A stretch of 64,000 nt of DNA from Tetragenococcus halophilus subsp. flandriensis. GTDB lineage: Bacteria; Bacillota; Bacilli; Lactobacillales; Enterococcaceae. Every line of letters starts with the position of its first letter. Position 1 is the stretch's first letter. The position numbers and the translations under genes are program-made. Below are positions 26,349 to 35,525 of the stretch, piece after piece. The stretch lies in assembly GCF_030161475.1 (NCBI RefSeq), contig NZ_BSUG01000004.1, positions 1-64,000 on the forward strand, written 5' to 3'. Below the pieces are notes generated by a model that searched no databases, was not told where the DNA came from, and saw only the letters and a list, made by a program, of their open reading frames with translations.

Positions 26349-27191
26349 ATGAGTTTAACAGATACGTATACTTTATCAAATGGTGTGAAGATTCCTGTTG
26401 TAGGTTTTGGCACTTGGCAAACACCGGATGGCGAGGTTGCTGAATCTTCTGTTTTAGCAGCTTTAAAAGCAGGTTATCGTCATATTGATACAGCAGCAAT
26501 TTATGGGAATGAAGAATCTGTGGGGCGAGGTATTGCTAAAAGCGGTGTTCCCCGTGAAGAATTATTTGTAACGACTAAATTATGGAATGCAAATCATTCT
26601 TATGAATTAGCGCAAAAAGCGATTGACGAATCCATAGAAAGACTCGGTCTAGATTATGTTGATTTGTACCTTATTCATTGGCCTAACCCAAGTGAATTTA
26701 GAGACCACTGGCAACAAGCTAATGCAGATACTTGGCGTGCGATGGAAGAAGCAGTGGATGCTGGTAAGATTCGCTCGCTAGGAGTGTCGAACTTTTTAAG
26801 TCATCATATTGATGCTTTACTAGAAACAGCAAGAATCAAACCTGTGGCTAATCAAATTTTCCTAAATCCAAGCGACCAACAAGAAGAACTTGTTGCTTAT
26901 AATAAAGAACATGATATTTTAAGTGAAGCATACAGTCCTTTAGGAACAGGTAAGATTTTTGATGTGCCTGAATTAAATGTTTTAGCTCGTGTTTATAACA
27001 AGACAATTGCGCAAGTGGTTTTACGTTGGAGTTTACAAAAAGGATTCTTGCCACTGCCTAAGTCTGTACATGAAAAACTTATTATCGAAAATACGCAAAT
27101 TTTTGATTTTGAACTAAGTGATAAAGATATGCAAGCAATTGATGGGTTAAAAGGCACTGCCGGAGTAGGGCCAGATCCTGATAATAAATAA
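26349..27191 (+). CDS. Aldo/keto reductase
   Basis: An NAD(P)H-dependent carbonyl reductase of 280 residues with the AKR barrel. The catalytic tetrad is visible: Asp and Tyr in HIDTAAIYGNE, Lys in VTTKLW, and His in LYLIHWPNP. The cofactor-binding PLPKSVHEK and LGVSNF motifs are present. It is closest in style to the 2,5-diketogluconate reductase/YvgN group; the real substrate is unknown. ATG has AAGGAGAG upstream. Single-gene unit with a strong promoter and a terminator. Confidence 0.92.
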   Translation: MSLTDTYTLSNGVKIPVVGFGTWQTPDGEVAESSVLAALKAGYRHIDTAAIYGNEESVGRGIAKSGVPREELFVTTKLWNANHSYELAQKAIDESIERLGLDYVDLYLIHWPNPSEFRDHWQQANADTWRAMEEAVDAGKIRSLGVSNFLSHHIDALLETARIKPVANQIFLNPSDQQEELVAYNKEHDILSEAYSPLGTGKIFDVPELNVLARVYNKTIAQVVLRWSLQKGFLPLPKSVHEKLIIENTQIFDFELSDKDMQAIDGLKGTAGVGPDPDNK

Positions 27192-27200
27192 AAGAAAAAA

Positions 27201-27238
27201 TAACGCTGCTGTTAAAAACTAACAGTAGCGTTATTTTT
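27201..27238. terminator. Bidirectional terminator
   Basis: TAACGCTGCTGTTA pairs with TAACAGTAGCGTTA (one G-U), followed by T on both strands. It lies between the convergent reductase and unknown gene. Confidence 0.85.
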
Positions 27239-28001
27239 TTACCTTAGACCACTCATCGATTGTTTTGCCATTATTATCCTTTAATACTAACCAACTGTTC
27301 GTTCCACCAAAGTAAAGGAACAAGCCAACTTCATTGACACTTTTTAAAATGATGTCTTCTGTTGTAGTAAAATTTTGTATATTCCTTTTTTGTTCATCAC
27401 GTAATTGTGTGCCCATTCGTGCACCTAAGCCTACAGAACCATCTTTATTTAAGGGATAAGATGGTCGTAAATGTGCGCCTTTTTTGATAAGAAATTCATT
27501 ACGTTTTTGCCAAATAACGGTGGCTTGACTTTCGAAATCGTCAACAAAAAACTCAATTTCACCTAACGTCTTTTTCCAACGATGCTGAGTTTTAGCGGGT
27601 GTTCTTTTTTTCTGGATGAAGGTAAAACCAAATTTTTCTAAAAGTAAAAGCAAATTGGCTAAATAATCATACATTTCTACTTGCTCTAGCTGGCTTGCTC
27701 CTACTGATTTTTGTAAACTTTCTCCTTGCACTACTTTAGTAAGATATTGTTTTAAATACGTGTTCTCTAATGTTTCTGGCGGAATAATTTGAACCACTGT
27801 ATCTGCAGTGGAAATGTTGTTTTGTTCTAAAGTGGATTGAACCACCTTGAATTTCTTCTCTTTAAAAAATAAGAAAATTCCATTTTTGCTATCATTAATT
27901 TCATTTGTATCATAAAAAATAATGACCTTACTATCAAAATCTGTCAGTGTTATTTCAGCTTTTTTATCATCTAAAGCAAGTTCAGCATTTAAAGTCATCA
28001 T
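27231..28001 (-). CDS. Hypothetical protein, 256 aa
   Basis: I cannot place this protein. It is soluble, with no signal peptide or membrane segment. The N-terminal half looks beta-rich (ITLTDFDSKVIIFYDTNE, GIFLFFKEKKFKVVQSTLEQ). The middle is a helical segment (MYDYLANLLLLLEKFGFTFI). The C-terminal third holds a polar patch (RPSYPLNKDGSVGLGARMGT) and the ending YFGGTNSWLVLKDNNGKTID. Two ATG codons stand in tandem at 28001 and 27998, both in range of AGGAG. It is transcribed alone, convergent with one aldo/keto reductase and divergent from the other. Confidence 0.8.
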   Translation of the reverse strand: MMTLNAELALDDKKAEITLTDFDSKVIIFYDTNEINDSKNGIFLFFKEKKFKVVQSTLEQNNISTADTVVQIIPPETLENTYLKQYLTKVVQGESLQKSVGASQLEQVEMYDYLANLLLLLEKFGFTFIQKKRTPAKTQHRWKKTLGEIEFFVDDFESQATVIWQKRNEFLIKKGAHLRPSYPLNKDGSVGLGARMGTQLRDEQKRNIQNFTTTEDIILKSVNEVGLFLYFGGTNSWLVLKDNNGKTIDEWSKVKK

Positions 28002-28184
28002 CGTTCACTCCTAGAATCATTTTTTCATTATTTTGTTTGTAGTATACAACATTTTCCTTATAAAAAGTAGCATAATGATTATAGAAAAAGGCTTTTTACA
28101 GCTGTGAAAGATTCTTTTTTATTTGCCGCTTCTATCAAAGACTAGTAAACTAAAACTATAGTAATGATGAGGAGGTTTTTTTGC

Positions 28185-28991
28185 ATGGAAACTATTACAT
28201 TAAATACCGGAATAAAGTTACCCGTTGTCGGTAGCGGCACCAATACCTTTGGTAAAATTGATCATGCCTATAAAGGTGAAATTAACGGAGATACCACAGA
28301 AATTCTGATGGCAATCGATGCTGGTTATCGTCATTTTGATACGGCAATTTCTTATCGGAATGAATCCGTACTAGGGAAAGCTTTACAAGAAAGTGATAAA
28401 GATCGTAGTGAGTTTTTTATTACTTCTAAAATTCCAGGAGAAAGTTATAGTGCTGATGATGACGCCGTAAAAAAGGGAGTCGAACAAAGTTTACAAGCAT
28501 TAGATACAGACTATATTGATCTGTATTTGATTCACCATCCATGGGATGACCTTGATCAAATGTTAGCTATGTGGCGTGTGTTAGAAAGTTATGTTGACCA
28601 AGGAATCTTAAAGGCAATTGGCGTATCAAACTTTAATGAAAAAGAACTAAGTTATATTGTGGAAAATAGTCGGATCAAACCAGCTGTAAACCAAGTAGAA
28701 TCTCATCCTGGAAATTGGAACGACGCAATCATTAATTATTCACTTGAGCAAGAAGTTGTGCCAGAGGCCTGGGGACCACTAACCAGAGTAAGTGATCAAG
28801 CTAAAGAAGAATTGAGTAAAATCGGTGAAAAATATAATAAAACTTGGGCGCAAGTCATTCTGCGTTATCAAATTGAACGTGGGGTAGTCGTTATTCCTAA
28901 ATCACACAATCAAAATCGACAAGAACAGAATTTAGATATTTTTGATTTCAAGCTTTCAGATGAAGACAAGAACCGCATTGGCGAACAATAA
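28185..28991 (+). CDS. Aldo/keto reductase
   Basis: A second, clearly different AKR of 268 residues. Tetrad: Asp and Tyr in HFDTAISYRNE, Lys in FITSKIPG, His in LYLIHHPWDD. The cofactor motif is VVIPKSHNQNRQEQN. Note HHPW instead of HWP at the substrate face, so the substrate range should differ from the reductase at 26349. I chose the ATG at 28185, which has GAGGAGG about 9 nt upstream; the frame is open for 21 nt more. Single-gene unit closed by a long hairpin. Confidence 0.92.
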   Translation: METITLNTGIKLPVVGSGTNTFGKIDHAYKGEINGDTTEILMAIDAGYRHFDTAISYRNESVLGKALQESDKDRSEFFITSKIPGESYSADDDAVKKGVEQSLQALDTDYIDLYLIHHPWDDLDQMLAMWRVLESYVDQGILKAIGVSNFNEKELSYIVENSRIKPAVNQVESHPGNWNDAIINYSLEQEVVPEAWGPLTRVSDQAKEELSKIGEKYNKTWAQVILRYQIERGVVVIPKSHNQNRQEQNLDIFDFKLSDEDKNRIGEQ

Positions 28992-29017
28992 AGCTTAAAA
29001 AAACGATAAGATATTAT

Positions 29018-29064
29018 AAACTCTTTTCTTATATCTTGTTGAAGATGTAAGAAGAGAGTTTTTT
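29018..29064 (+). terminator. Terminator of the second aldo/keto reductase gene
   Basis: A roughly 20-bp stem (AAACTCTTTTCTTATATCTT against AAGATGTAAGAAGAGAGTTT, few mismatches) with a 4-nt loop and T run. Confidence 0.88.
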
Positions 29065-29167
29065 ATCAGCTGACCTTTAGGATGTTAAGATTTTATTTTC
29101 AAAGAGTATTTGCAAGTTTTTTATTTTTTGCTAATATAAAAAGTGTTGAAAGAGTTGGAGGTAAATG

Positions 29168-30007
29168 ATGACAATTAAGGCAATTGCAATTGATATGGAT
29201 GGAACATTACTTAATGATAAGAAAAGAATAACAAAAGCGACTAAAACAGCACTAATTGAAGCCCAAAAACAAGGGGTAAAAATTATCTTGGCGTCTGGTA
29301 GACCCACACCTGGTCTATCTGAGCACGCAGAAGAACTGGCAATGAAAAATAATAATGGAATTGGTGTTGCGTTTAATGGCGCTCAGGTAATAGATCTTCA
29401 AACCCAGCAGATTTTATTTGAAGAGCCTTTGCAAGTGGAGGTTTCCAAAGCTATTTTGGAACACTTAAAAAAATTCGATGTTAAACCAATGATCTGTTAC
29501 AAGGATTATATGTATGTCAATAATGTTTATGACAATCAAATTCATTTATCAAATGGCGAAAATAGAAACATTATTGAATATGAATCAAGGATTGGTCATT
29601 ATAAATTGTGCGAAGTGAATGATTTAGCAGCATTTTGTGATTTTCCGTTATATAAAATCCTAGCAGCCGGAGATCCTGCCTATTTAAACCAGTTTTATAA
29701 AGAACTAGAGCAACCTTTTGAAGGACAAGTCAGTGCACTTTTTTCCGATCCTTTTTACTTTGAATTCACAGCTAGAGGGATAACAAAAGCGAAGGCGATC
29801 AAAGCTATTTTGCCTAAATTAGGGATAAAAAAAGAAGAACTGATGGCCTTTGGTGATGGACAAAACGATCAGGCTATGGTTGAAATGGCCGGTGTTGGCG
29901 TAGCAATGGATAACGCTAATGATGCTTTAAAACAAGTAGCTGATGAAACGACTTTGAATAATAATGAAGATGGGATTGCTTATACATTACAAAAATATCT
30001 TATTTGA
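29168..30007 (+). CDS. Cof-type HAD-superfamily phosphatase
   Basis: A 279-residue sugar-phosphate-type phosphatase of the Cof/YidA group (HAD class IIB cap). Motif I AIDMDGTLLND holds both catalytic aspartates, motif II is in IILASGRP, motif III is the Lys in GITKAKAI, and motif IV is FGDGQNDQAMVEMAG. Two ATGs occur in tandem (29165 and 29168); the second has better spacing from GGAGG. The substrate cannot be told; such enzymes often act on several phosphorylated sugars or nucleotides. Stands alone, followed by a terminator. Confidence 0.92.
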   Translation: MTIKAIAIDMDGTLLNDKKRITKATKTALIEAQKQGVKIILASGRPTPGLSEHAEELAMKNNNGIGVAFNGAQVIDLQTQQILFEEPLQVEVSKAILEHLKKFDVKPMICYKDYMYVNNVYDNQIHLSNGENRNIIEYESRIGHYKLCEVNDLAAFCDFPLYKILAAGDPAYLNQFYKELEQPFEGQVSALFSDPFYFEFTARGITKAKAIKAILPKLGIKKEELMAFGDGQNDQAMVEMAGVGVAMDNANDALKQVADETTLNNNEDGIAYTLQKYLI

Positions 30008-30008
30008 G

Positions 30009-30048
30009 AAAAAGGTGGAATTTACTTACGCTAAGTTCCACCTTTTTA
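30009..30048 (+). terminator. HAD phosphatase terminator
   Basis: A 12-bp stem (AAAAAGGTGGAA / TTCCACCTTTTT) with a 15-nt loop and trailing T, 2 nt after the stop codon. Confidence 0.88.
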
Positions 30049-30074
30049 TCTATCATGTTAATAAATAAGAAGAA

Positions 30075-30464
30075 TTAAGTTAAAGTAATAAATAAACATA
30101 ATAGAAAAGCAATACCTGACAGAGGAGTCATGGTATATTTTTCTTTCTTACTTTGAGAAATTGCATTGGCCAAAGTGATAAGGGCTAAATAAATAACAAT
30201 AATCCACATCAATAGGCTTGTAGGTAAAAAGTCTAATCCTTTCAACACATTCGCGTGTTTTAGCACAACGACCGCCATAAATAAGAGAATTAAGGAGCTG
30301 ATAGCACTCACAACACGTAATTTTTTGGGCAAAGTCTTATAATAGCCGCCTAAGGTAAATTCACCTAAAGGATAGCCCATTGTCAGTAGTTCTTGAAAAA
30401 TGGCTAGAGATACAAAAATCAGTGCTACGATAATTGAAGATATAGCAACTAAATTGTTTTCCAT
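30075..30464 (-). CDS. Membrane protein, unknown
   Basis: A 129-residue protein with four hydrophobic segments: AISSIIVALIFVSLAIF, VVSAISSLILLFMAVVVL, SLLMWIIVIYLALITLANA and GIAFLLCLFITLT. The layout resembles small DUF-type membrane proteins of Firmicutes, but I do not recognise it. The start at 30464 has GAGGGGGGAG 5 nt upstream. It lies last in a minus-strand run with the GNAT and TetR genes, about 70 nt after the GNAT stop, and may be co-transcribed with them. Confidence 0.75.
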   Translation of the reverse strand: MENNLVAISSIIVALIFVSLAIFQELLTMGYPLGEFTLGGYYKTLPKKLRVVSAISSLILLFMAVVVLKHANVLKGLDFLPTSLLMWIIVIYLALITLANAISQSKKEKYTMTPLSGIAFLLCLFITLT

Positions 30465-30531
30465 TACATCTCCCCCCCTCGTAAACATCTTACTTAAGAA
30501 AAACCGGTGCAATACTTTTCATTCTTTTCTG

Positions 30532-31128
30532 TCATTTGGCTAATGGATATAACTCCATATAGATTCTTTCATCAAAGTCTACCAGTTCAGCGTATTTTTC
30601 TTTTTCACGCTTATATTCGACAAAACCAAATTTTTTATATAAATGATAAGCAACGGTATTTGCATCGTTGATTTCTAAAACATAACGGTGATAACCTGCT
30701 GTTTCTAGTACATAGGTTAATAAAGCTGTTGAGACGCCTTGGCCTCTAGCTTTACTAGTAGTAGCCACACACTCAATATATCCTGTGTCATCATTGTAAG
30801 GCAGCTGTTTATTAAAATCATCTTTTATATACGGATAAGTTTCCTTTCCTTCATCGCCAAATGAGTTTTTTAAGACCGTCTCATTAATTGTCAGTGCTCG
30901 ATTTTTATTGTTTGAACAAGCTAAAATCCCAACGATTTCGTTATCTAAAGTAGCAAAATAAAATACTTCTGGACATAACATTTTCTCAAATGCTCGAATT
31001 AATTTTTCTTGATTATCTGAAAGAAAAGTCAGTTCCTTCCTATAGCCATCAACAAAAACAGCAGCAATCTCATGGGAAATATTTTTTTCAGCTGCCATTG
31101 CTGATACTTTGATTCTGTGATTTTTCAT
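30532..31128 (-). CDS. GNAT family N-acetyltransferase
   Basis: A 198-residue acetyl-CoA-dependent acetyltransferase. The acetyl-CoA-binding motif A is TTSKARGQGVSTALLTYVL (pattern RxxGxx), and the C-terminal YKKFGFVEYKREKEKY is the usual GNAT closing strand region. The N-terminal 60 residues are unusual and contain KLIRAFEKMLCPEVFYFATL. ATG follows AGAGGGGACTTAA. It begins 18 nt after the TetR stop, so both are likely on one transcript. The acceptor is unknown. Confidence 0.87.
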   Translation of the reverse strand: MKNHRIKVSAMAAEKNISHEIAAVFVDGYRKELTFLSDNQEKLIRAFEKMLCPEVFYFATLDNEIVGILACSNNKNRALTINETVLKNSFGDEGKETYPYIKDDFNKQLPYNDDTGYIECVATTSKARGQGVSTALLTYVLETAGYHRYVLEINDANTVAYHLYKKFGFVEYKREKEKYAELVDFDERIYMELYPLAK

Positions 31129-31146
31129 TTAAGTCCCCTCTTTTTT

Positions 31147-31749
31147 CTAATCTGTTTTAGTTGCTATTCCTTTTAAAAAAACGTCGATAGTACTTTGGTA
31201 AAGTGCAAAAAATTGTTTTTCATTATATCCCATAAATTGTGTAATACTTAAACCAGTCAATGTGCTATATAAGATATAGGCTAAATCATTTGGTGATTGA
31301 TTGCTTTTAAATTCTTTCTGTCGGATTCCTTCAGAAAGGATTTGATAGAACACTTCAAACTCTGGTTTGATCAATTCGAATATTTGGTTGCTCATTATTT
31401 TATCGATATTTTCGGTGGCTATATATTCAGGCACGGTGTAAGCTAAAACATTCTGCATGTCAAAAGCATAATATTTTGCTAATAAATAAAGTTTTTCTGT
31501 TGCTGAGTCCACTTTCTCGGCGTGTTCTTCCCAGCTTGTTTGCCATTTTTCAGAAGTGGTCCTTACTGTATATAAAAATAGTTCTTCTTTATTTTTAAAG
31601 TGGTAATAGATGCTGCCTTTACTTATTTGGCTATATTTACGAATGTCCTCCATAGATGTTCCAACGTAGCCTTTTTGTTCAAATATTTTTTTTGCCTTTT
31701 CTGCAATGAGTTCTTTTGTTTTTTGCCCTTGTCCTTTGGGTCGAGCCAT
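31147..31749 (-). CDS. TetR/AcrR family transcriptional regulator
   Basis: A 200-residue repressor whose N-terminal domain (IAEKAKKIFEQKGYVGTSMED, then YSQISKGSIYYHFKNKEELF) is a textbook TetR helix-turn-helix. The C-terminal domain should bind a ligand. It is divergent from a two-gene ABC transporter (32008-34333) and heads a run with GNAT and a membrane protein. A half-palindrome (TGACCGTTCG) lies between its -10 box and start codon, so it probably represses itself and may control the ABC genes. Confidence 0.9.
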   Translation of the reverse strand: MARPKGQGQKTKELIAEKAKKIFEQKGYVGTSMEDIRKYSQISKGSIYYHFKNKEELFLYTVRTTSEKWQTSWEEHAEKVDSATEKLYLLAKYYAFDMQNVLAYTVPEYIATENIDKIMSNQIFELIKPEFEVFYQILSEGIRQKEFKSNQSPNDLAYILYSTLTGLSITQFMGYNEKQFFALYQSTIDVFLKGIATKTD

Positions 31750-31774
31750 AAATTTTCACCTCGTCTAACTTTAT

Positions 31775-31825
31775 AAACTGACCGTTCGTTTTATTAATTA
31801 TAAAATAAAAGCGATTTCATTGCAA
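31775..31825 (-). promoter_or_regulatory. Promoter and operator of the tetR-GNAT run
   Basis: On the minus strand TTGCAA (31825-31820), a 17-nt spacer and TATAAT (31802-31797). Immediately downstream is AAACGAACGGTCAGTTT (31791-31775), a partial inverted repeat of the kind bound by TetR proteins (TGACCGTTCG core). Confidence 0.72.
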
Positions 31826-32007
31826 GCTTTTGTGCTAAATGATGATCGTGGATCTAACTATAGAAAGTTTCTCTATTATGATCGATAGACTGAGGTTATT
31901 TTTCATTCAGATAAGATCTTTTTGGCTTTTTTAAGAAAGAAGAAAAAATAACAGAGTATTGCAATCGATATTCAGTTATGGTAAATAGGAAAAAAGGAGT
32001 TGAAATA

Positions 32008-32757
32008 ATGATTGAACTAAAAGAATTAAGTAAGGATTATGGCAAAACGAAAGCCTTAGATCATTTAAACTTAACAATAAAAGAAGGCAAAATTTTTGGT
32101 TTTCTTGGACATAATGGCGCCGGAAAGTCGACGACTATTAAAAGTTTAGTAAGTATCATAGAACCTACAGATGGAGAAATTATCATTGATCACCAAAAAT
32201 TAGCAGAACACCGCTTGCAAATCAAAGAAAAGATTGGTTATGTCCCAGACACTCCCGATTTATTTTTACAATTGACTGCTGCTGAATATTGGGACCTAAT
32301 GGCCGCGGCTTTTTCGTTAGGTAAAGCGCAAAAAGAAACTCGTTTAGAAAAATTAACTGAGCTTTTTGAAATGATCGACCATCAAAATGAGACCATAGGT
32401 AGTTTCTCACACGGGATGCGTAAAAAAACGATTGTTATTGGCGCATTATTACCTGATCCAGAGATTTGGATCTTAGACGAGCCGACTCAAGGTCTAGATC
32501 CCCAAGCGGCTTATGATTTGAAACAAATGATGCGTACTCATGCCGATGCAGGAAAAACGGTAATTTTTTCGACTCACGACCTAGCAACCGCTCAACAATT
32601 ATGTGATGAATTGGCGATACTTAAAAAAGGGGAACTTATCTATAATGGAACGGTGGATGATTTACTAGCGCAGTCACCTAATGAATCACTTGAGTCCATT
32701 TATTTGAAAATGACTGGTAAAGCAAGCCATACGGAGGTGCAAGGAGATGATGATTAA
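32008..32757 (+). CDS. ABC transporter ATP-binding protein
   Basis: A 249-residue ATPase of the DrrA/CcmA-like export group: Walker A GHNGAGKST, signature FSHGMRKKT, Walker B IWILDEPTQGLD and switch His in FSTHDLA. The start at 32008 has AAAGGAG 8 nt upstream; the frame is open 30 nt further up without a site. Its end overlaps the permease gene by 11 nt. Divergent from a TetR gene, which probably controls it. Substrate unknown. Confidence 0.9.
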   Translation: MIELKELSKDYGKTKALDHLNLTIKEGKIFGFLGHNGAGKSTTIKSLVSIIEPTDGEIIIDHQKLAEHRLQIKEKIGYVPDTPDLFLQLTAAEYWDLMAAAFSLGKAQKETRLEKLTELFEMIDHQNETIGSFSHGMRKKTIVIGALLPDPEIWILDEPTQGLDPQAAYDLKQMMRTHADAGKTVIFSTHDLATAQQLCDELAILKKGELIYNGTVDDLLAQSPNESLESIYLKMTGKASHTEVQGDDD

Positions 32758-34333
32758 TCCTCGACTAAAAGAACTACTAAAAGTGAACTTACGTTATGCC
32801 AATCCTCAACAAACATCAAAGCTTCGAAAAAAGGGGAAAAACGGCTCGGCATTAACTCGTTCTTTAACGATGCAATACCTAAGTTCGGGATTGATTTTTT
32901 TAGTGATTTACGGTTTTGCGATGCTAGGGCTTGATTTTAGCCAGTTACCAGGTTATTTCACTTATTATACTGCGCTTTTTGGGATTCTTGCTTTTTCTCA
33001 AGGAATATCAGTTATTTATAATGTTTTCTTTGAGAGTCAAGATCTTCCGAACTTTTTACCACTTCCGTTTCGGCAAAAGGAACTTTTCCTAGCTAAAATC
33101 GTAGTCGTTGCGCTGACGATCGTCCCCTTTATCTTGCCTGTTTTTGTCTTATTTGTTTTGACAGGAATACAGGCAAACGTATTTCTTCTTTGGACTCTTT
33201 TATTTGCAGTTGTACTATTTTTTTTGTTTTTGGGGATCATGTTTAGCATCTGTAGCTTCATTGTATTTGGCTTGACCAAGACCAAACTTTTTAAACAGCA
33301 TAAACAAATGATGACCAGCCTTTTATTAATTGTTTCTACTGTTGTAGCTGTATTAGGAATTCTGGTCATCAGTTGGCAAATGCCGCAAGCAGGAGAAATA
33401 TTTGCTGATCGGCCTACAATTAACTTTTTATTGCCATTTTTTTATACAGCATCACAGCCTCTAACTGCTGAAGGTTTGCTAAGTTTGCTTATTTTAGCAG
33501 GGTTGTTGATAGTTTTAAGCTTTTTATTTGCTAAATTATTGTTGCCTAAGCTGTATGAGCAATTAATCGATTCGTCATCTAATAACAAGATTGCTAAAAG
33601 AAAACATAAAGGCCATCAAAGTTTGCGCCAACTATTAGTTCACTACAATGCGCAATTGATTCGCAACCCTAGTTTACTAATGCAGGTATTTTCTAATTCT
33701 ATTATGGTACCGTTGATTTTTATTATTACGTTTGCTTTTAGCGCTCAAATTGACTTAAGCATGGTCGGTCCACAATTTTTGGGGGTAACTTTTTTAGGCG
33801 GAATAGCTTTATCTACCATTATGGTAAATCAAACTTCTTTTGTAGCAAATATTATTTCCTTAGATAAAGAAAATTTTGCTTTCATCCAAGCTTTACCTTT
33901 ATCGATGAAGGATTATTTACGGGAAAAATTTCGGTTTGCTTATCTGCTGCAGCTTATTTTAGTTAGTAGTATGGCAGTGATCATGGGTTTAGTACTTCAG
34001 CTGCCGTTACTTCATTTCGTTAGTATTCTTTTGGGGGGTATGGCGGGAACTTATCTTATTAGTTTGCGTTATTTTAGTCGCGATTATCGTTTATTGTTGT
34101 TAGATTGGACAGAAATTAGCCAATTATTTTCTCGTGGTGCGGGTAATTTAGGTCTGGTGAGTACAATGATAGGATCAGTATTTTTAAGTGTAATTTTATT
34201 GGTCCTATATGGTTTTGCTGTAGCTTTATTGCCATCACTAGCTATTAATATGGCAGTAGGTATAGTCGTTATCGCAGGAAGTTTTTTGTGGTATCATCAC
34301 TATCAAAAAAAATTCTGGAAAAAATTAATATAG
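32747..34333 (+). CDS. ABC transporter permease
   Basis: A 528-residue integral membrane protein with about 12 hydrophobic segments and a large polar loop near residues 275-295 (NNKIAKRKHKGHQS). Partner of the preceding ATPase, overlapping it by 11 nt with GGAGG inside the ATPase gene. The size and layout resemble Firmicute ABC-2-like permeases. I cannot name the substrate. A bidirectional terminator follows. Confidence 0.85.
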   Translation: MMINPRLKELLKVNLRYANPQQTSKLRKKGKNGSALTRSLTMQYLSSGLIFLVIYGFAMLGLDFSQLPGYFTYYTALFGILAFSQGISVIYNVFFESQDLPNFLPLPFRQKELFLAKIVVVALTIVPFILPVFVLFVLTGIQANVFLLWTLLFAVVLFFLFLGIMFSICSFIVFGLTKTKLFKQHKQMMTSLLLIVSTVVAVLGILVISWQMPQAGEIFADRPTINFLLPFFYTASQPLTAEGLLSLLILAGLLIVLSFLFAKLLLPKLYEQLIDSSSNNKIAKRKHKGHQSLRQLLVHYNAQLIRNPSLLMQVFSNSIMVPLIFIITFAFSAQIDLSMVGPQFLGVTFLGGIALSTIMVNQTSFVANIISLDKENFAFIQALPLSMKDYLREKFRFAYLLQLILVSSMAVIMGLVLQLPLLHFVSILLGGMAGTYLISLRYFSRDYRLLLLDWTEISQLFSRGAGNLGLVSTMIGSVFLSVILLVLYGFAVALLPSLAINMAVGIVVIAGSFLWYHHYQKKFWKKLI

Positions 34334-34423
34334 GTTGTCTATTTTTTAGGAAATATCTTTAGCTTTTAAATCGTTAAATGGATGAAAAGTTGGCTGATAA
34401 GTAGAAAAAAATGAATAGAAATA

Positions 34424-34463
34424 AAAAAGCCAAGTGAGCTGACTGAAACTCGCTTGGCTTTTT
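34424..34463. terminator. Bidirectional terminator
   Basis: A 15-bp stem (AAAAAGCCAAGTGAG / CTCGCTTGGCTTTTT, one G-U) with a 10-nt loop and T on both strands. It separates the convergent ABC permease and universal stress protein genes. Confidence 0.9.
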
Positions 34464-34464
34464 G

Positions 34465-34938
34465 TTAATCGTCTTCGGTGTATGTTTGTTTATTTTCGGT
34501 ATCAGTACGTACAATCAAGACATCGCATGAAGCGTTACGTGTTACATATTCAGAGACTGAACCGATAAATAACCGTTCAACTGCATTAAGTCCTGTTGCT
34601 CCTAAAATAATTAAATCAACGTCATTATCTTGCGGGATTTGTTTAGCAATAATTAACTTAGGTGACCCATATTCGATGGCAGTTTCGACTTGCTTGACAC
34701 CGCTATTTTTGGCGTTTTCGCTATAATCACTCAAAGATTGTTTGGCTAAGTCAGTTGCTTGATCTGCTAACACCGAATCAAACGAATTTACATCTTGGAA
34801 TGCTCTTGTGTCAATTACATGGACTAACAATAAACTTGCTTCATTTCGTTTTGCAATATTGACTGCTTTTTGAAAAGCTAGTTCTGCTTCATTGGAACCA
34901 TCAACGGCAACCATAATTTTTTGATATTGTTGTAACAT
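34465..34938 (-). CDS. Universal stress protein (UspA family)
   Basis: A 157-residue Usp domain. It opens YQKIMVAVDGSNEAELAF and ends with the nucleotide-binding signature ILGATGLNAVERLFIGSVSE and CDVLIV, so it is the ATP-binding type. I chose the ATG at 34938 (MLQQYQ), which fits the family; an in-frame ATG at 34956 has no ribosome site. Cytoplasmic; role in stress survival is inferred from the family. Single gene. Confidence 0.93.
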   Translation of the reverse strand: MLQQYQKIMVAVDGSNEAELAFQKAVNIAKRNEASLLLVHVIDTRAFQDVNSFDSVLADQATDLAKQSLSDYSENAKNSGVKQVETAIEYGSPKLIIAKQIPQDNDVDLIILGATGLNAVERLFIGSVSEYVTRNASCDVLIVRTDTENKQTYTEDD

Positions 34939-35012
34939 CACACCACGACCTTCCATTTTATTTCTAATTTTATTATACCTTTTTTGGCTCGAAAAATAAA
35001 AACTTAATGCAT

Positions 35013-35285
35013 TTATGACATCTTTTTAGCGAGTAAGAAACTAAAAATTCCTGAAATAACTAGCATAAAACATAAAAAAGCGATAGCCCACTCTAATTGA
35101 TTTAAAAACCCGACAAATAAGCATAAAATACCTAGAAAAATAAATATTACACCAAAAGTTGATAGGAATGTTTTATTTTGCGAATTTTTAGTGATTAAGG
35201 AAAAAAAGATTGTTTGTTTTATACATAATATGACGCCCATAGCGACTAAAATTATCGCCATGATAGACAATAAAGTAGGAATCAT
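35013..35285 (-). CDS. Small membrane protein, unknown
   Basis: A 90-residue protein with three hydrophobic segments (LLSIMAIILVAMGVILCI, FGVIFIFLGILCLFVGFL, AIAFLCFMLVISGIFSFLL) and a short basic tail. A strong AAGGAG site stands 6 nt before the ATG. I do not recognise the family. It lies upstream of the usp gene on the same strand and divergent from psiE. Confidence 0.75.
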   Translation of the reverse strand: MIPTLLSIMAIILVAMGVILCIKQTIFFSLITKNSQNKTFLSTFGVIFIFLGILCLFVGFLNQLEWAIAFLCFMLVISGIFSFLLAKKMS

Positions 35286-35525
35286 CTCATACTCCTTACA
35301 TGTGAATTTGATTAAATTATAAGGGAAGAGACAGAAAAGGGCAACTCACAAATAGAAGTATTTAAATTGTTTTTTTGCAAAAAATAATTCTTTTTATCTT
35401 CTTTTTATAATATAATGGCTGTATACCTTTTCATCAATATGTAATTTAAATTTTTCTTGTTTTTGTTAGTGAAGAGTATTTTAGTTTAGGAATTTGTAAA
35501 ACTGTGATGATAAAGGAGGTTTTAG

